Positions 46,154-55,346 of a stretch of 64,000 nucleotides of DNA are shown piece by piece. The position numbers and the translations under genes are program-made. The number at the start of each line of letters is the position of its first letter. Positions within the stretch are counted from its first letter, which is position 1. The notes beneath the pieces are model-generated. The model did no database searches. It was not told where the DNA came from and worked only from the letters and a program-made list of their open reading frames with translations. The stretch lies in assembly GCF_026262505.1 (NCBI RefSeq), contig NC_067206.1:25745896-25809895 (forward strand), given 5' to 3'. The stretch is from Trichomonas vaginalis G3 (Eukaryota; Parabasalia; Trichomonadida; Trichomonadidae).

Positions 46154-47119
46154 ATGATTTCAACAATCGGCACAACAACAATTCAAGCCGCGAACGGCGG
46201 GACTCTGTCCACAACAACTTCACCAAACTCGTTAGTCATGAATCCAACATCTATGTTAGTAGAGATGAAAAGCTTCATTCCTTCTTCATATACTTTCGAA
46301 ACAAAAATCCAGAAGATAAAGCAAGAACTTTTAACAAGTAATTTAGACTGTAGTGCGAAAGATGAAACAAATGAACAGTATCTTTATGAAATGCAGGACA
46401 TTATTGACCATTTACCTAAACTACCTGAAATTCAGCATCAAAAACTAACTATTCCTGAATTCGATGAAATAGAAGTGAAACCAACTGACTCAGTAGAAAT
46501 AAAGAAGTTCATTCGAAAGGTAAACTATGAGTTTCTAGGATTTCATTGCAACCATAAGGTTATGGACAAAGATTGCGACATGGTATATAAGAATGTTTCT
46601 GACATATATAAATCCGGGGAGTTTAAGACCTACGATAACTTTGTTTCGTTAGTTGCTGAATGTGTATGGCAGATAAGAGATAAAGATAGAAGAGGTAAAA
46701 TATGGAACGAACAGATAAGACCAACTGCTTTTGAGTTAAAGAAAACCATTGACGCCTTAGTTGTTTTAGCAGGTAAGGTTTCAGAATATAACGCAAAAAT
46801 GAATCCGCAATGTTCTAAATGTAAAGCAGCAATTAGGAAATATAACTACTCCGTCAAAGAGATAGAAAGAATGCGAAACGACTATGCAGACTTAAAGAAA
46901 GAAGCAGAAAAGCCAGCAGAAAATAAAATGGACATGTTAGCATTTCTGAACAAAAACTATCCAACTGCTGACGATTTCCTTCTATCTGACGTCAAGAAGA
47001 AATATAAAGAAACTTTCGGCATTGTTAAAACTTTTGACATACTGACAGAAGAAATAGAAGCTACGAAATTGTTTAGGATTTCAAATATACATCGTACAAT
47101 TCATGTAAAACGCTTGTGA
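46154..47119 (+). CDS. Polinton D: 321-residue conserved hypothetical
   Basis: A whole frame, homologous to 9820-10758 (312 residues) and the cut copy at 31053-31541. It differs mainly by a short N-terminal insertion (AANGGTLSTTTS). Helical and charged, with a PQCSKCKA possible zinc-binding pair and a basic end. Promoter cassette TTTTATTTTGTATGTAAAGAT; the stop runs into the palindrome cluster. No known family. Confidence 0.7.
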   Translation: MISTIGTTTIQAANGGTLSTTTSPNSLVMNPTSMLVEMKSFIPSSYTFETKIQKIKQELLTSNLDCSAKDETNEQYLYEMQDIIDHLPKLPEIQHQKLTIPEFDEIEVKPTDSVEIKKFIRKVNYEFLGFHCNHKVMDKDCDMVYKNVSDIYKSGEFKTYDNFVSLVAECVWQIRDKDRRGKIWNEQIRPTAFELKKTIDALVVLAGKVSEYNAKMNPQCSKCKAAIRKYNYSVKEIERMRNDYADLKKEAEKPAENKMDMLAFLNKNYPTADDFLLSDVKKKYKETFGIVKTFDILTEEIEATKLFRISNIHRTIHVKRL

Positions 47120-47175
47120 AAAACTGGGGTGAGAAAACAGGTGAGAAAACGGGTGACATCTCACCTCTTCACCTA
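47119..47175. promoter_or_regulatory. GGTGA palindrome cluster 13
   Basis: GGGTGACATCTCACCT at 47151-47166 after two GGTGAGAAAAC half-sites; begins at the stop of the preceding gene. Confidence 0.65.
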
Positions 47176-47198
47176 TAATATATTTTTGCTTTAATTAA

Positions 47199-47693
47199 AT
47201 GCTTTCCGGAAACGTCGATGAAAATCATATGGACAAATTATATGAAAAAATTAATAATGATTACCCCTCATTAACCAGGGAAATGACGGATTCTATAGTT
47301 CGTAAATTCGATGAAATACAGGATATGTGGTTCGACAGATTCGACATGAACGATAAGGATAAGAGAAAGAACGATAACAATTTACTTACTAAAAGAATCC
47401 TAAAATCTAAAATAGGTGAAGCTTCAACATTTAACACAGTACATAACTTTTACACCGCTGTTTATATTTTCAATAATTTATTTAACGATGAACGAGAAAG
47501 AAAAAGTATGTTTAACGGAAGAAATGAATATGATTTTATCCTTTGTGCTGTTCGGGATGTTGACATGAAACTAAAGAAAATATTCTTATTACAAGATGAC
47601 ACGGTTGAAGATGAAGTCAATGAGTTTTTAAATCGTGATTTAAATGAAATTGATGAAGTTATGACCGAATGTTATAAAAAGTTCAAGAGGTGA
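47199..47693 (+). CDS. Polinton D: 164-residue hypothetical
   Basis: Helical, Asn/Asp/Lys-rich (MDKLYEKINNDYPSLTREM start; FYTAVYIFNNLFNDERERK; DEVNEFLNRDLNEIDEVM). Its last codons AAG AGG TGA are supplied by the first GGTGA half-site, so the repeat provides the stop. Codon style is slightly AT-richer than neighbours. Unknown family. Confidence 0.55.
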   Translation: MLSGNVDENHMDKLYEKINNDYPSLTREMTDSIVRKFDEIQDMWFDRFDMNDKDKRKNDNNLLTKRILKSKIGEASTFNTVHNFYTAVYIFNNLFNDERERKSMFNGRNEYDFILCAVRDVDMKLKKIFLLQDDTVEDEVNEFLNRDLNEIDEVMTECYKKFKR

Positions 47694-47740
47694 AAAAAGA
47701 GGTGAGAAAACAGGTGAAATCTCACCTCTTCACCTAAATT
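47691..47740. promoter_or_regulatory. GGTGA palindrome cluster 14
   Basis: AGGTGAAATCTCACCT at 47712-47727 between convergent genes, with half-sites at 12-bp steps. Confidence 0.65.
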
Positions 47741-47774
47741 ATATTTTTGTCTGATTTACATCCAACGAAAAAGT

Positions 47775-48860
47775 TTAGAAGAATTTTCTTATTCTTTCTG
47801 GCATGTTTTTATCTTTCCAGTACTCCCGCTCTAATGGTCCCAGATGAGTTGGTTTAGATTCTCTCAAGTTCTTAGATGGTATAACATCTTCAACGCCTCC
47901 TTCATATCTTACTTTATAAGTGTCATCGTTTGTGTTATAGTCAAGTATTTCAATAACCACTCCTCGCTTTGCTTCGTCAATGGTTTCAGCAAGTTTGCCA
48001 TTACTACTTTCGACTAATTTATGTCGAGGGTAAAATGCTATGGAGTCGTCAGCAGCTTTTATAAGATATCCATTACCTTGCGTAGAGTCTACGATATAAT
48101 AATTTCGACTTAACCTTAAACGTTTCTTTGTCAATGGTTTGTCGTCAAGAACTACACGAACTTTTGTACCAGGAATGAGAGTAAATTGTGTTGAATTTCT
48201 GATATTTTGTGTTTGGCTTCGTTTCTTTTGTATATACTTTTCTTCTTGTTGTTGTGTCATTGAATTTGGTGTATGTCCTGTTGTAGAATGTGTTGAGGAA
48301 TTATATACTTCGAGAAAATGTTTCATTGTTTCTTCGGTAAAGTCTCGCTCTTGATTTAAATCTCTGAGAGTCCTTATGAAGCGGTTAATGATACCGAGTA
48401 TGTTATGGTTATGGTCTTCAGTAGTGTAGTGAGTTATGTTATGCTTAATGAGAAATTCTGTGATTTCGTTGCTGAGGTATGCACCGTCTTGGTCTGATGT
48501 TAAAATACTTGGGCTATGTTCTGCTACAAACTTTTGTAAAACTCTTAACACTTCATGAGTTCCTTTATTTCTCATTATATACGCATATGCTTTACGAGTG
48601 TTAACATTTATGAAGATGAGGAATGGTTTATGTCCTCCTTTTCTGCTTTGAATGAGAGTGTCAAATTGGTATGCGTCAGGAGTGTTGGAGTAAATTGGTA
48701 AAAAGTAGTCGTAAGGATTTATTTTTGTTTGATGTACAACATTTTTGTCAAAGAACCTTTTCACTTCAGCTCTGTTAGTAAATCCCGAACTCTTTGCAGC
48801 TTCATTGAACTTCTTAAATGACCTCCATGGATGTTGTTCGAATACTTCTTTCAAGCTCAT
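47775..48860 (-). CDS. Polinton D: retrovirus-like integrase with chromodomain-like C-terminus (361 residues)
   Basis: A frame that looks whole. An N-terminal helical region (about 1-60), then the rve core: YQFDTLIQSRKGG (first Asp, about 68), SILTSDQDGAYLS (second Asp, about 120) and the helix DHNHNILGIINRFIRTLRDL (about 155). After a Ser/Gln linker, SH3-like strands (GTKVRVVLDDKPL), then a chromodomain-like module (VVIEILDYNTNDDTYKVRYEGG, about 300). Chromo-bearing integrases can steer insertion toward chromatin marks. It shares the 3' end region with the palindrome cluster and lies 19 bp downstream of the fibre gene's stop. Confidence 0.88.
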   Translation of the reverse strand: MSLKEVFEQHPWRSFKKFNEAAKSSGFTNRAEVKRFFDKNVVHQTKINPYDYFLPIYSNTPDAYQFDTLIQSRKGGHKPFLIFINVNTRKAYAYIMRNKGTHEVLRVLQKFVAEHSPSILTSDQDGAYLSNEITEFLIKHNITHYTTEDHNHNILGIINRFIRTLRDLNQERDFTEETMKHFLEVYNSSTHSTTGHTPNSMTQQQEEKYIQKKRSQTQNIRNSTQFTLIPGTKVRVVLDDKPLTKKRLRLSRNYYIVDSTQGNGYLIKAADDSIAFYPRHKLVESSNGKLAETIDEAKRGVVIEILDYNTNDDTYKVRYEGGVEDVIPSKNLRESKPTHLGPLEREYWKDKNMPERIRKFF

Positions 48861-48879
48861 TTATGTAAAGTTAAAGATT

Positions 48880-51800
48880 TTAACCAACTCGTATCCAAGC
48901 GTGCATTGTTATATAAGGAGGCATATAATCTTTTCCATTACCTGCTGGGTCTGTAATACCAGCTACAACATGTGTATGATTTCCTGCAGTTCCACAGAAA
49001 ATACCTGTGCTAACATCTTTGGGGTCAGTTGTGATATCATATCTATGCATTCCCTGTCTATCCGAACCCGCTGCAAGATTTGTATAACCTCTTTTTGTTA
49101 TTGAATGTGAATGGTTTCCTTCCACAGATGTTCTTCCACTGAACCTATGCATATGTGAAGGAAGGTTTTCAATACCTATTTTCTTTGAACCTCCCATCTT
49201 CATTGACTGCGTATTAGTGTAGAATGGAAAACTGTCAACTATTTCATACCATCTACCACCAAATAAAGTGTTTGGATTTATTGGATTCATAGACGTATAA
49301 ACAGCTCCTATAGGATATATTAAATCATATATGCTCATAACTCTATAAACATATTCTAAAGAACTTATGTCATTAAATACCATTTGGAATGTATCTCCCG
49401 GATGAAATGTTGCATTTGTTCCACTTTTATAATGTAATGTTAGTTCAATAGAATTATCCAAGAAAAATTCAAAAGTATCTGGTTGAAGACCTCTAACAAA
49501 TTCAAATGGAGTTGCTGGTTCACCATTTATAATTTCTGTTGTAAATGTCATTGTATCTGGTTTCGAAAATTTCTTTGTTAGTTCTGCATCCACATAAGTT
49601 TTATCTGCTTTCTTGTCTAACATTGCTGGTAGTTCATATGCTTCAAAGTTTCTGGCATGATCTTCGGTATTCCTGCAACTCTTATCTAAATTGTTAAGAG
49701 TATCTTTTACGCTTGTACTCGGATTCTCTAAAGGTGCACTTGAACCAAGGTCAAAGTTCAATATTATGTCGTCTGCTCTAACAGTAGTGAAGGATTTATG
49801 TGTATGGTTCTTGTCTGCTTTCTTGTCATATAAATCTTGAGCAGTGAATTTAATATTATGTTCATCCTTCATGACATAAACATCTTTACATCTAATGTTT
49901 CTCATCGTCGTTATGTCGTCATCCGATGTTAAACCTTGTGGAAAGTTAGGAGGTTTACAATATAATGCATCCCCACCAGTTTCTTCAACCGTTCCTTCAA
50001 TACTTTCTATAGCAACAGTTGTGAAGGATTTATGTGTATGGTTCTTGTCTGCTTTCTTATCTAACATTGCTGGTAGTTCATGTGCTTCAAAGTTTCTGGC
50101 ATGACTTTCAATGTTCCTGCAACTGTTATCTAAACTGTTAAGAGTATCTTTTACGCTTGTACTTGGATTTTCTAATGGTGCACTTGAACCAAGGTCAAAG
50201 TTCAATATTATGTCGTCTGCTCTAACAGTAGTGAAGGATTTATGTGTATGGTTCTTGTCAGCTTTACTGTCTAAAGAAGTTTGAAGTTCATTTATATCGG
50301 AGATGTTGTGTTTATGAGATTTCAAAACTTTGTTCGTTGCGTCAAGTTCAACTTTGTCAGCTTTACTTTTAATAGCATCTTCAAACGTTATTTTTGCCTT
50401 AACTCTTAACATAAATCTTGGTTCAACTAATACACCATTAACAGAGAAAGTAGAGGCATAAATTTCATCGTTATAACTAAATGCTTCTGGTGCTTTACCT
50501 GTGTCATACTGTACAGTACAGCTTATGTCATAACCTTTAGCACGAATGTATTTATATCTTCTTTCATTAACATTTTTTGTCTTCGCTTCATCACTTCGTG
50601 TTAAATATCCATGGTAGTCCGTTATAATCTGTTCGTCTGAAGTTATATAATGAACGTGGTTTTTATCTGCTTTTTCGGCTAATTTCTCATTAACATCATT
50701 CACTTCTAATTCAACTCTTCCGCCAGAACTCTTATTATCATTAATCTTTTTCATTAATTCGGTAATTACGTCATAAAGACTATATTCTGTTTTCGGTTTT
50801 GTAAATAATGAGTCAAAATTTCTTTTCATCATTACATCGCTGACATTAATGATATCACCAATTCCTTTTTCATTTATTCTCTTCATTAATTCTGCAATAA
50901 TGACGAATATATAATCTGTTAATTTATTCTCTTCATCGAGGGTTATAGAATGTTTTGAAATTGAATCATTAACTCCTCTAAATAAATCAATAACTTCAGG
51001 ATACACGTTTTTAATGTCTTGAATAACCCGACCAGTATCCTCGCCACTATGTGGCTCTGAGCCCGTTGGGCTCTGTTGTTCATGTTCTTCGTTCCCGTCG
51101 TTACGTGGTTTTATATCTCTAACCATCATCAACGCAGCCATAACCGGAGGGTTTGTTGCTACCTGTTCGAAAATCCGTCCGTTATGTATGGTATATCTAA
51201 ATAATTTCTTTGTGTTTGTTAAAACATTTGAAACAAGTCTTTTAAAACCATCTACAAAATTTCCTGTTTCACCTAATGTTCTTGCAGCATTTACAAGCTC
51301 ACCCATTCCCGCTTTTGACCCCAAAAACGTCCATATTGCATTTATTTCACTCTGTATAGTTGTCCATTCAGCGAAACTAACACCCGCATTCGCTAAGCTG
51401 AAAATGAAATTCAGTGGATCGAACTTAATTCCACCTTCTTTTTCAATTTCAACGAACTCACTAACATGAGATTTTAAATATTCTTTCGTTAAAATTGTTT
51501 TCCCCGATGTTATGTCATTAACGAAACTATCACCGTCAAAAGTTAACGAATTCAATTTCGTCGTTGATGCTTTTATTTCATACACCGCTTTATCGATAGT
51601 TTTTGGCTCACCTTCTTTAGAAGCATATGAAACATTAATGAATGAATTATATGTATTCGTGAATGAATTAAAATCAATGATTTTCATTAATGACGCCTTT
51701 AATGATTCATTAACTGTTGAATCCCTTAAAACAATTAATGAACTGTCATGGGCTTCGCCCTGGTCGCTTCGGTCTGAAAGACCTTCAGGACTCAAAGAGT

Positions 51801-52389
51801 CCGTTTGCGACTTTATGAAAGGTACACTGCAAACCGTCGAGTTTGGATCAAATGCTGTAGTTGGTGCAGGAATATTAATGATATAAGTCATTAAATCATT
51901 AAGTGACGTAAATAATGTTGTCGTTTTTGATTTAATTTCTTTAGCATCTGTTATATATGGTAATTTTATTTCTGTAGTTTCTGAATTAAAGATATTCGCT
52001 AAAATGTTTTGTAAACTGTTTTGAACAGCTGTGTAAACCGTTGAATTCGGAACTCTTACGATTTCACCATCCTTAATAAAAGGCATTGTACATGACGTAG
52101 TGCTTGGGTCAAATCTTTCGGGATTATAATTCAACATATATTCTAACGCTTCATATACAGACCTATAAACAGTTGTGTCGTTCTTCATGACAACTTCACC
52201 ATTTACAATGAATGGCATAGTGCATGGAGTTAAAATAGGGTCAAACTTTTCATAGTCCTTCCATGTTATGTATTTCTCGGTATTTCCATCAGAAATAACA
52301 ATATATTTGTCAGTAAGTGTGAGAGAGTATTGACCAAAATATAAACGTTTAGCTCTGTCAGCTTCATACGCATATGCAGCAATACTCAT
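48880..52389 (-). CDS. Polinton D: giant phage-like fibre protein (1169 residues)
   Basis: A whole frame. N-terminal ~200 residues have four imperfect repeats with FDP-x-x-T-x-C-(T/S)-(M/V)-PFI and a TVY element. The middle (about 590-1000) holds repeated KADKNHTHKSFTT and LGSSAPLENPSTSVKDTL units, typical of trimeric fibre shafts. The C-terminal ~150 residues (YPIGAVYTSMNPINPNTLFGG, then GIENLPSHMHR, then DYMPPYITMHAWIRVG) are a tail-collar type knob as in phages. It probably binds the host cell. Three triplet-loop hairpins lie in its coding sequence at 51750-51802. Shares a 17-bp divergent promoter with the penton gene. Confidence 0.82.
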   Translation of the reverse strand: MSIAAYAYEADRAKRLYFGQYSLTLTDKYIVISDGNTEKYITWKDYEKFDPILTPCTMPFIVNGEVVMKNDTTVYRSVYEALEYMLNYNPERFDPSTTSCTMPFIKDGEIVRVPNSTVYTAVQNSLQNILANIFNSETTEIKLPYITDAKEIKSKTTTLFTSLNDLMTYIINIPAPTTAFDPNSTVCSVPFIKSQTDSLSPEGLSDRSDQGEAHDSSLIVLRDSTVNESLKASLMKIIDFNSFTNTYNSFINVSYASKEGEPKTIDKAVYEIKASTTKLNSLTFDGDSFVNDITSGKTILTKEYLKSHVSEFVEIEKEGGIKFDPLNFIFSLANAGVSFAEWTTIQSEINAIWTFLGSKAGMGELVNAARTLGETGNFVDGFKRLVSNVLTNTKKLFRYTIHNGRIFEQVATNPPVMAALMMVRDIKPRNDGNEEHEQQSPTGSEPHSGEDTGRVIQDIKNVYPEVIDLFRGVNDSISKHSITLDEENKLTDYIFVIIAELMKRINEKGIGDIINVSDVMMKRNFDSLFTKPKTEYSLYDVITELMKKINDNKSSGGRVELEVNDVNEKLAEKADKNHVHYITSDEQIITDYHGYLTRSDEAKTKNVNERRYKYIRAKGYDISCTVQYDTGKAPEAFSYNDEIYASTFSVNGVLVEPRFMLRVKAKITFEDAIKSKADKVELDATNKVLKSHKHNISDINELQTSLDSKADKNHTHKSFTTVRADDIILNFDLGSSAPLENPSTSVKDTLNSLDNSCRNIESHARNFEAHELPAMLDKKADKNHTHKSFTTVAIESIEGTVEETGGDALYCKPPNFPQGLTSDDDITTMRNIRCKDVYVMKDEHNIKFTAQDLYDKKADKNHTHKSFTTVRADDIILNFDLGSSAPLENPSTSVKDTLNNLDKSCRNTEDHARNFEAYELPAMLDKKADKTYVDAELTKKFSKPDTMTFTTEIINGEPATPFEFVRGLQPDTFEFFLDNSIELTLHYKSGTNATFHPGDTFQMVFNDISSLEYVYRVMSIYDLIYPIGAVYTSMNPINPNTLFGGRWYEIVDSFPFYTNTQSMKMGGSKKIGIENLPSHMHRFSGRTSVEGNHSHSITKRGYTNLAAGSDRQGMHRYDITTDPKDVSTGIFCGTAGNHTHVVAGITDPAGNGKDYMPPYITMHAWIRVG
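51043..51073. repeat. Two triplet-loop hairpins in fibre coding sequence
   Basis: GCCAC-TAT-GTGGC at 51043-51055 and GAGCCC-GTT-GGGCTC at 51059-51073, back to back. Confidence 0.75.
51750..51802. repeat. Three triplet-loop hairpins in fibre coding sequence
   Basis: GGGC-TTC-GCCC at 51750-51760, GGTCT-GAA-AGACC at 51771-51783 and GGACTC-AAA-GAGTCC at 51788-51802. Confidence 0.78.
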
Positions 52390-52406
52390 ATTTTAATGAG
52401 AATAAA
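52390..52406. promoter_or_regulatory. 17-bp divergent promoter
   Basis: ATTTTAATGAGAATAAA separates the fibre (minus) and penton (plus) start codons and reads T-rich/A-rich in both directions. Confidence 0.6.
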
Positions 52407-53183
52407 ATGTTGTTCTATTTGCAAAGTACAGACCCAAACGAATACGGGACAGTAAAGCTACAAACAAACTTAGGTCTTCAGAATGAAGCGCTTGCTTTCA
52501 GAGTTGTTGACTTCAATACTATCGCTTCATTCGTTATAACAGATGAAACAGATTTCATGGAGCTTGAAATAGATGGAAAGAAGCACGAAATAAGATTTCA
52601 CAATAATGTAGAATATAAGATGGAAACATTAGCTGGAGTGTTAAATGCGCTCATAAATACTACAATAAACAAGGAGAACGAAGAAAACTTAATGAATGTT
52701 AAACTTATTGCAGGAGTTTTGAAGTTCAGTTATGCGAAGGAGTTTAAGATAACACGAATGAGTCATAGAGTTCAATTGCTTCTGGGAGCATACCATATGA
52801 CATGTCCTTTGAAAAGTGTTGACAAAACGATTGAGATGAAATCTGTTCCATACGTATGTTATGGTAATTGTTTATACGTTGAGTCAAAAATAGCTAATGT
52901 CACAGGTATTTCAGGAGTTAATAGTAAAGGTTCAGTAGAATATAAATCCTTCTGTTATGCAGTCAATTCAATGTTCATTCCAAACGTTCCTGTCATAGTA
53001 ACTCATTTAGGTAAATGGGTTCGCATTAGTCCTCATAATTTGAAAGACATGCAATTCAGACTTGTTGACTTTCAAGGAGAGCCTGTAGAACTGAAGGCAC
53101 CAGTGCGAATGACTGTTGAAGTTGACTTTTTAGAAAATATTAAATGCAACAGCTTACAAGAGAACTCAGAGCTAAAAATATAA
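52407..53183 (+). CDS. Polinton D: penton-like minor capsid protein (258 residues)
   Basis: A whole frame. I prefer the ATG at 52407 over 52374 because it sits right behind the AATAAA leader. Beta-rich throughout: FMELEIDGKKHEIRFHNNVEYK, a central GVLKFSYAKEFKITRMSHRVQLLLGA, and the C-terminal LKDMQFRLVDFQGEPVELKAPVRMTVEVDF, typical of Polinton/virophage penton (single jelly roll) proteins. Overlaps the next gene by 40 bp. The Polinton A counterpart is at 4514-5310. Confidence 0.72.
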   Translation: MLFYLQSTDPNEYGTVKLQTNLGLQNEALAFRVVDFNTIASFVITDETDFMELEIDGKKHEIRFHNNVEYKMETLAGVLNALINTTINKENEENLMNVKLIAGVLKFSYAKEFKITRMSHRVQLLLGAYHMTCPLKSVDKTIEMKSVPYVCYGNCLYVESKIANVTGISGVNSKGSVEYKSFCYAVNSMFIPNVPVIVTHLGKWVRISPHNLKDMQFRLVDFQGEPVELKAPVRMTVEVDFLENIKCNSLQENSELKI

Positions 53184-53413
53184 AGTATGAATGTTATGTA
53201 TTAGGTCATGAACTTTGGTTATTGCTGTTTGATGAAACAAATGAGTTAGTTATGTCAGTCAAGAGAACAGAAAAAGGCGTCAAAGGCGCCGAGCGCAAAG
53301 CGCTATATTGTGTTAGTGAAAACTGCACCAAGTCAATAAGATTAGGTTTGCATTATGAAGATGAGTTCGATACTGTTGAAGAAGTTTTGGATAGATATTA
53401 CAAATTGCTTTAA
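53144..53413 (+). CDS. Polinton D: 89-residue conserved hypothetical
   Basis: Overlaps the penton gene end. Pattern ELWLLLFDETNELVMSVKR and VEEVLDRYYKLL parallels the gene at 4274-4513. An AGCGC-AAA-GCGCT hairpin lies in its coding sequence (53292-53304) and encodes an extra charged loop. Its stop overlaps that of the convergent gene in a TTAA. Confidence 0.6.
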   Translation: MQQLTRELRAKNIKYECYVLGHELWLLLFDETNELVMSVKRTEKGVKGAERKALYCVSENCTKSIRLGLHYEDEFDTVEEVLDRYYKLL

Positions 53414-54024
53414 TTTACTAAAACATATTTCAAACAAAGCTTATATTCTGTTGAAAGTTTTGTATACTCGTTCGAATATTTATACTTAAACTCAACTCCT
53501 GTAGTTCCTGGTGTTTCAATGATGCGGATGTTACCTATTTTCATGAATGGTGGCGTTTGACCACAGCATTCGATTTCAGGGTCGAGATAGTCAATGACAC
53601 ATTGTTTCCCTGTTATTCGTGATATAACATTTTCAAGGTCCTCCTTTGTTAGAATTATTTGGTTCTTGCTTATAAGATTTGTCAAAAGCTTCTTATCGTC
53701 TTTGAGTAAAATTGTTTGGTATAACTGAAGAAGGTAATGGTCTACGTTATCTGAAGGATTTGTTTGAACATTTGTGTAAGGGTTGTCGTTGGCTTCTCTT
53801 GAAAGAATTTGGTCCAGTGGTGGATACTCTAACTTAACATCTGATGTAGCGTTAGCGTTTGAAGCTGAGTTTAAATTCACGGATTTCAGTTCTGGTTCTT
53901 TTTCTTTCAAACACTCTGAACTATAGTTCTTTATGACAATATTGTTTGTCGTTCGTGAGTCAACATTTGATGTTGGTTCAATTGGAACATTAACGGCACC
54001 AGCTAAGATGGATTTGCTTCTCAT
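53410..54024 (-). CDS. Polinton D: conserved hypothetical with CCG motif (204 residues)
   Basis: A whole frame. Low-complexity N-terminal half; C-terminal half with helices (DHYLLQLYQTILLKDDKKLLTNLISK), then DPEIECCGQ and VEFKYKYSNEY. Homologue of 3686-4267. The cassette penton / small gene / CCG gene is conserved between Polintons A and D though strands differ. Function unknown. Confidence 0.65.
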   Translation of the reverse strand: MRSKSILAGAVNVPIEPTSNVDSRTTNNIVIKNYSSECLKEKEPELKSVNLNSASNANATSDVKLEYPPLDQILSREANDNPYTNVQTNPSDNVDHYLLQLYQTILLKDDKKLLTNLISKNQIILTKEDLENVISRITGKQCVIDYLDPEIECCGQTPPFMKIGNIRIIETPGTTGVEFKYKYSNEYTKLSTEYKLCLKYVLVN

Positions 54025-54057
54025 TTCATATAGAATAAAAACCTTTTATATGTATGA

Positions 54058-54367
54058 AATGAACAATATACTCGACAAGGGTTTGAATGTAAAGCTAACG
54101 AATGAAAATATTGTTGAATTCACTGAGACAGGTGCTGTGTATAAAGATGTAGAACTACTGAACAAAAGAGCTAAGGGAAGAAGCAGGAACATGAACAAAG
54201 GGTGGAAGCCTATAAAAATTTATGTCAATGATGGCTCAGGAGGTTCAAACATAAAGTATGCAGAAAGTTATAGAGTTTATGCTCTCAAAGGTGAAAAGCC
54301 TTCATTTAAGAACAGCTATTCTAACGCATATCCTCAAAAGCTAACGGATGGGAAGTGGATGATATGA
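54058..54367 (+). CDS. Polinton D: 102-residue hypothetical
   Basis: ATG at 54058 (MNNILDKGLNV) behind TTTTATATGTATGAA. Beta-rich, basic middle (LNKRAKGRSRNMNKGWKPIKIYVND; KYAESYRVYALKG). A tiny open frame of 22 codons (54368-54436) follows without a gap. Not recognised. Confidence 0.5.
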
Positions 54368-54446
54368 ATGACAGCAAAAATATTAACAGAAATGGCGACA
54401 GAGATGCATGGAATTTGTTTACCATCAGTCAATTGAAGGTTAAACT

Positions 54447-55330
54447 TTAAAACAATGTTGGTCGTTCCCATGGAATATTTTTGACTTTAATGGTATTAGT
54501 CATGATATGAATCTCAAGGTATGAACGAGGAGAGATGAGAGACTTATATGCTTCCCAAATTTCTTCAAAAGGTAATGTTATACCTGACTGTTTCCAAATG
54601 AGTTCAATATCATAACGTGAGAAACCTTGAAAGATAACGAAGTCAGTTATGAGACGTTTTATGTTTAAAGCAAGAAAACGCCATGTTTGCATAAGTATTG
54701 CTACAGTTAAGTGGTAATGTCTGACTTTAGTAATGATGTTAGCTAATGGTGAGTCAGGCTTTGACACTAAACCTTTTCCGGCGAAGTCGTCGCAAACGAG
54801 CAGAGTTTGAAGGATACTTTTTGAAGGGGTATTTTGAAAGTTTTGACAGAATGTAGTTTGTAAGTCGTTTCATATCGTAAACTCCTGAGTATTGACGTAA
54901 GTGGTGTTTGTCAATAATTCTTTCCATCTCTTCTGAAGTCTTTTGCATTCCTGACTGTATAAATTCAACGATGGCATAATATTTCCTCTTACGTCGAACG
55001 TAACGTTGAAGAAATTCAATGAGTTCGCTATCTGGAACTTTAACGACAGATGCTTGAACTTTTGACATAAATGTTTTCGCTGTTGAGTCCATAGAGTCTG
55101 AAGTTGCTGATATAATGATTTGGTCATAATATGAATCTTGACCTAAACGCTCTGTTATGAGTATATGACGAATGAGGTTAAATGTCTTACCTGAACCCAT
55201 CTTTCCACAATAGAAATAACACCATTTGAACAGAACTCATAATCTTGCTGAAAGGAAGAATGAGAGAAGAGTTAAGTTTGTCTGTAGTTTCATTCATGTC
55301 TTCATCTACGTCATGTATTAAATGCTTCAT
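54447..55330 (-). CDS. Polinton D: FtsK/HerA-type DNA-packaging ATPase region (broken)
   Basis: The start at 55330 shares a 16-bp promoter with the structural-like gene. Visible: MGSGKTFNLIRHIL (Walker A) followed by strand QIIISATS; later the Walker B side and HYHLTVAILMQTWRF, then VIFQGFSRYDIELIWKQSG as in the B copy. Packages the genome. About three breaks. Confidence 0.75.
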
Positions 55331-55346
55331 TTTATCTCCATTAAAA
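55331..55346. promoter_or_regulatory. 16-bp divergent promoter
   Basis: TTTATCTCCATTAAAA is all that lies between two opposing start codons, the tightest pair in the window. Confidence 0.62.
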
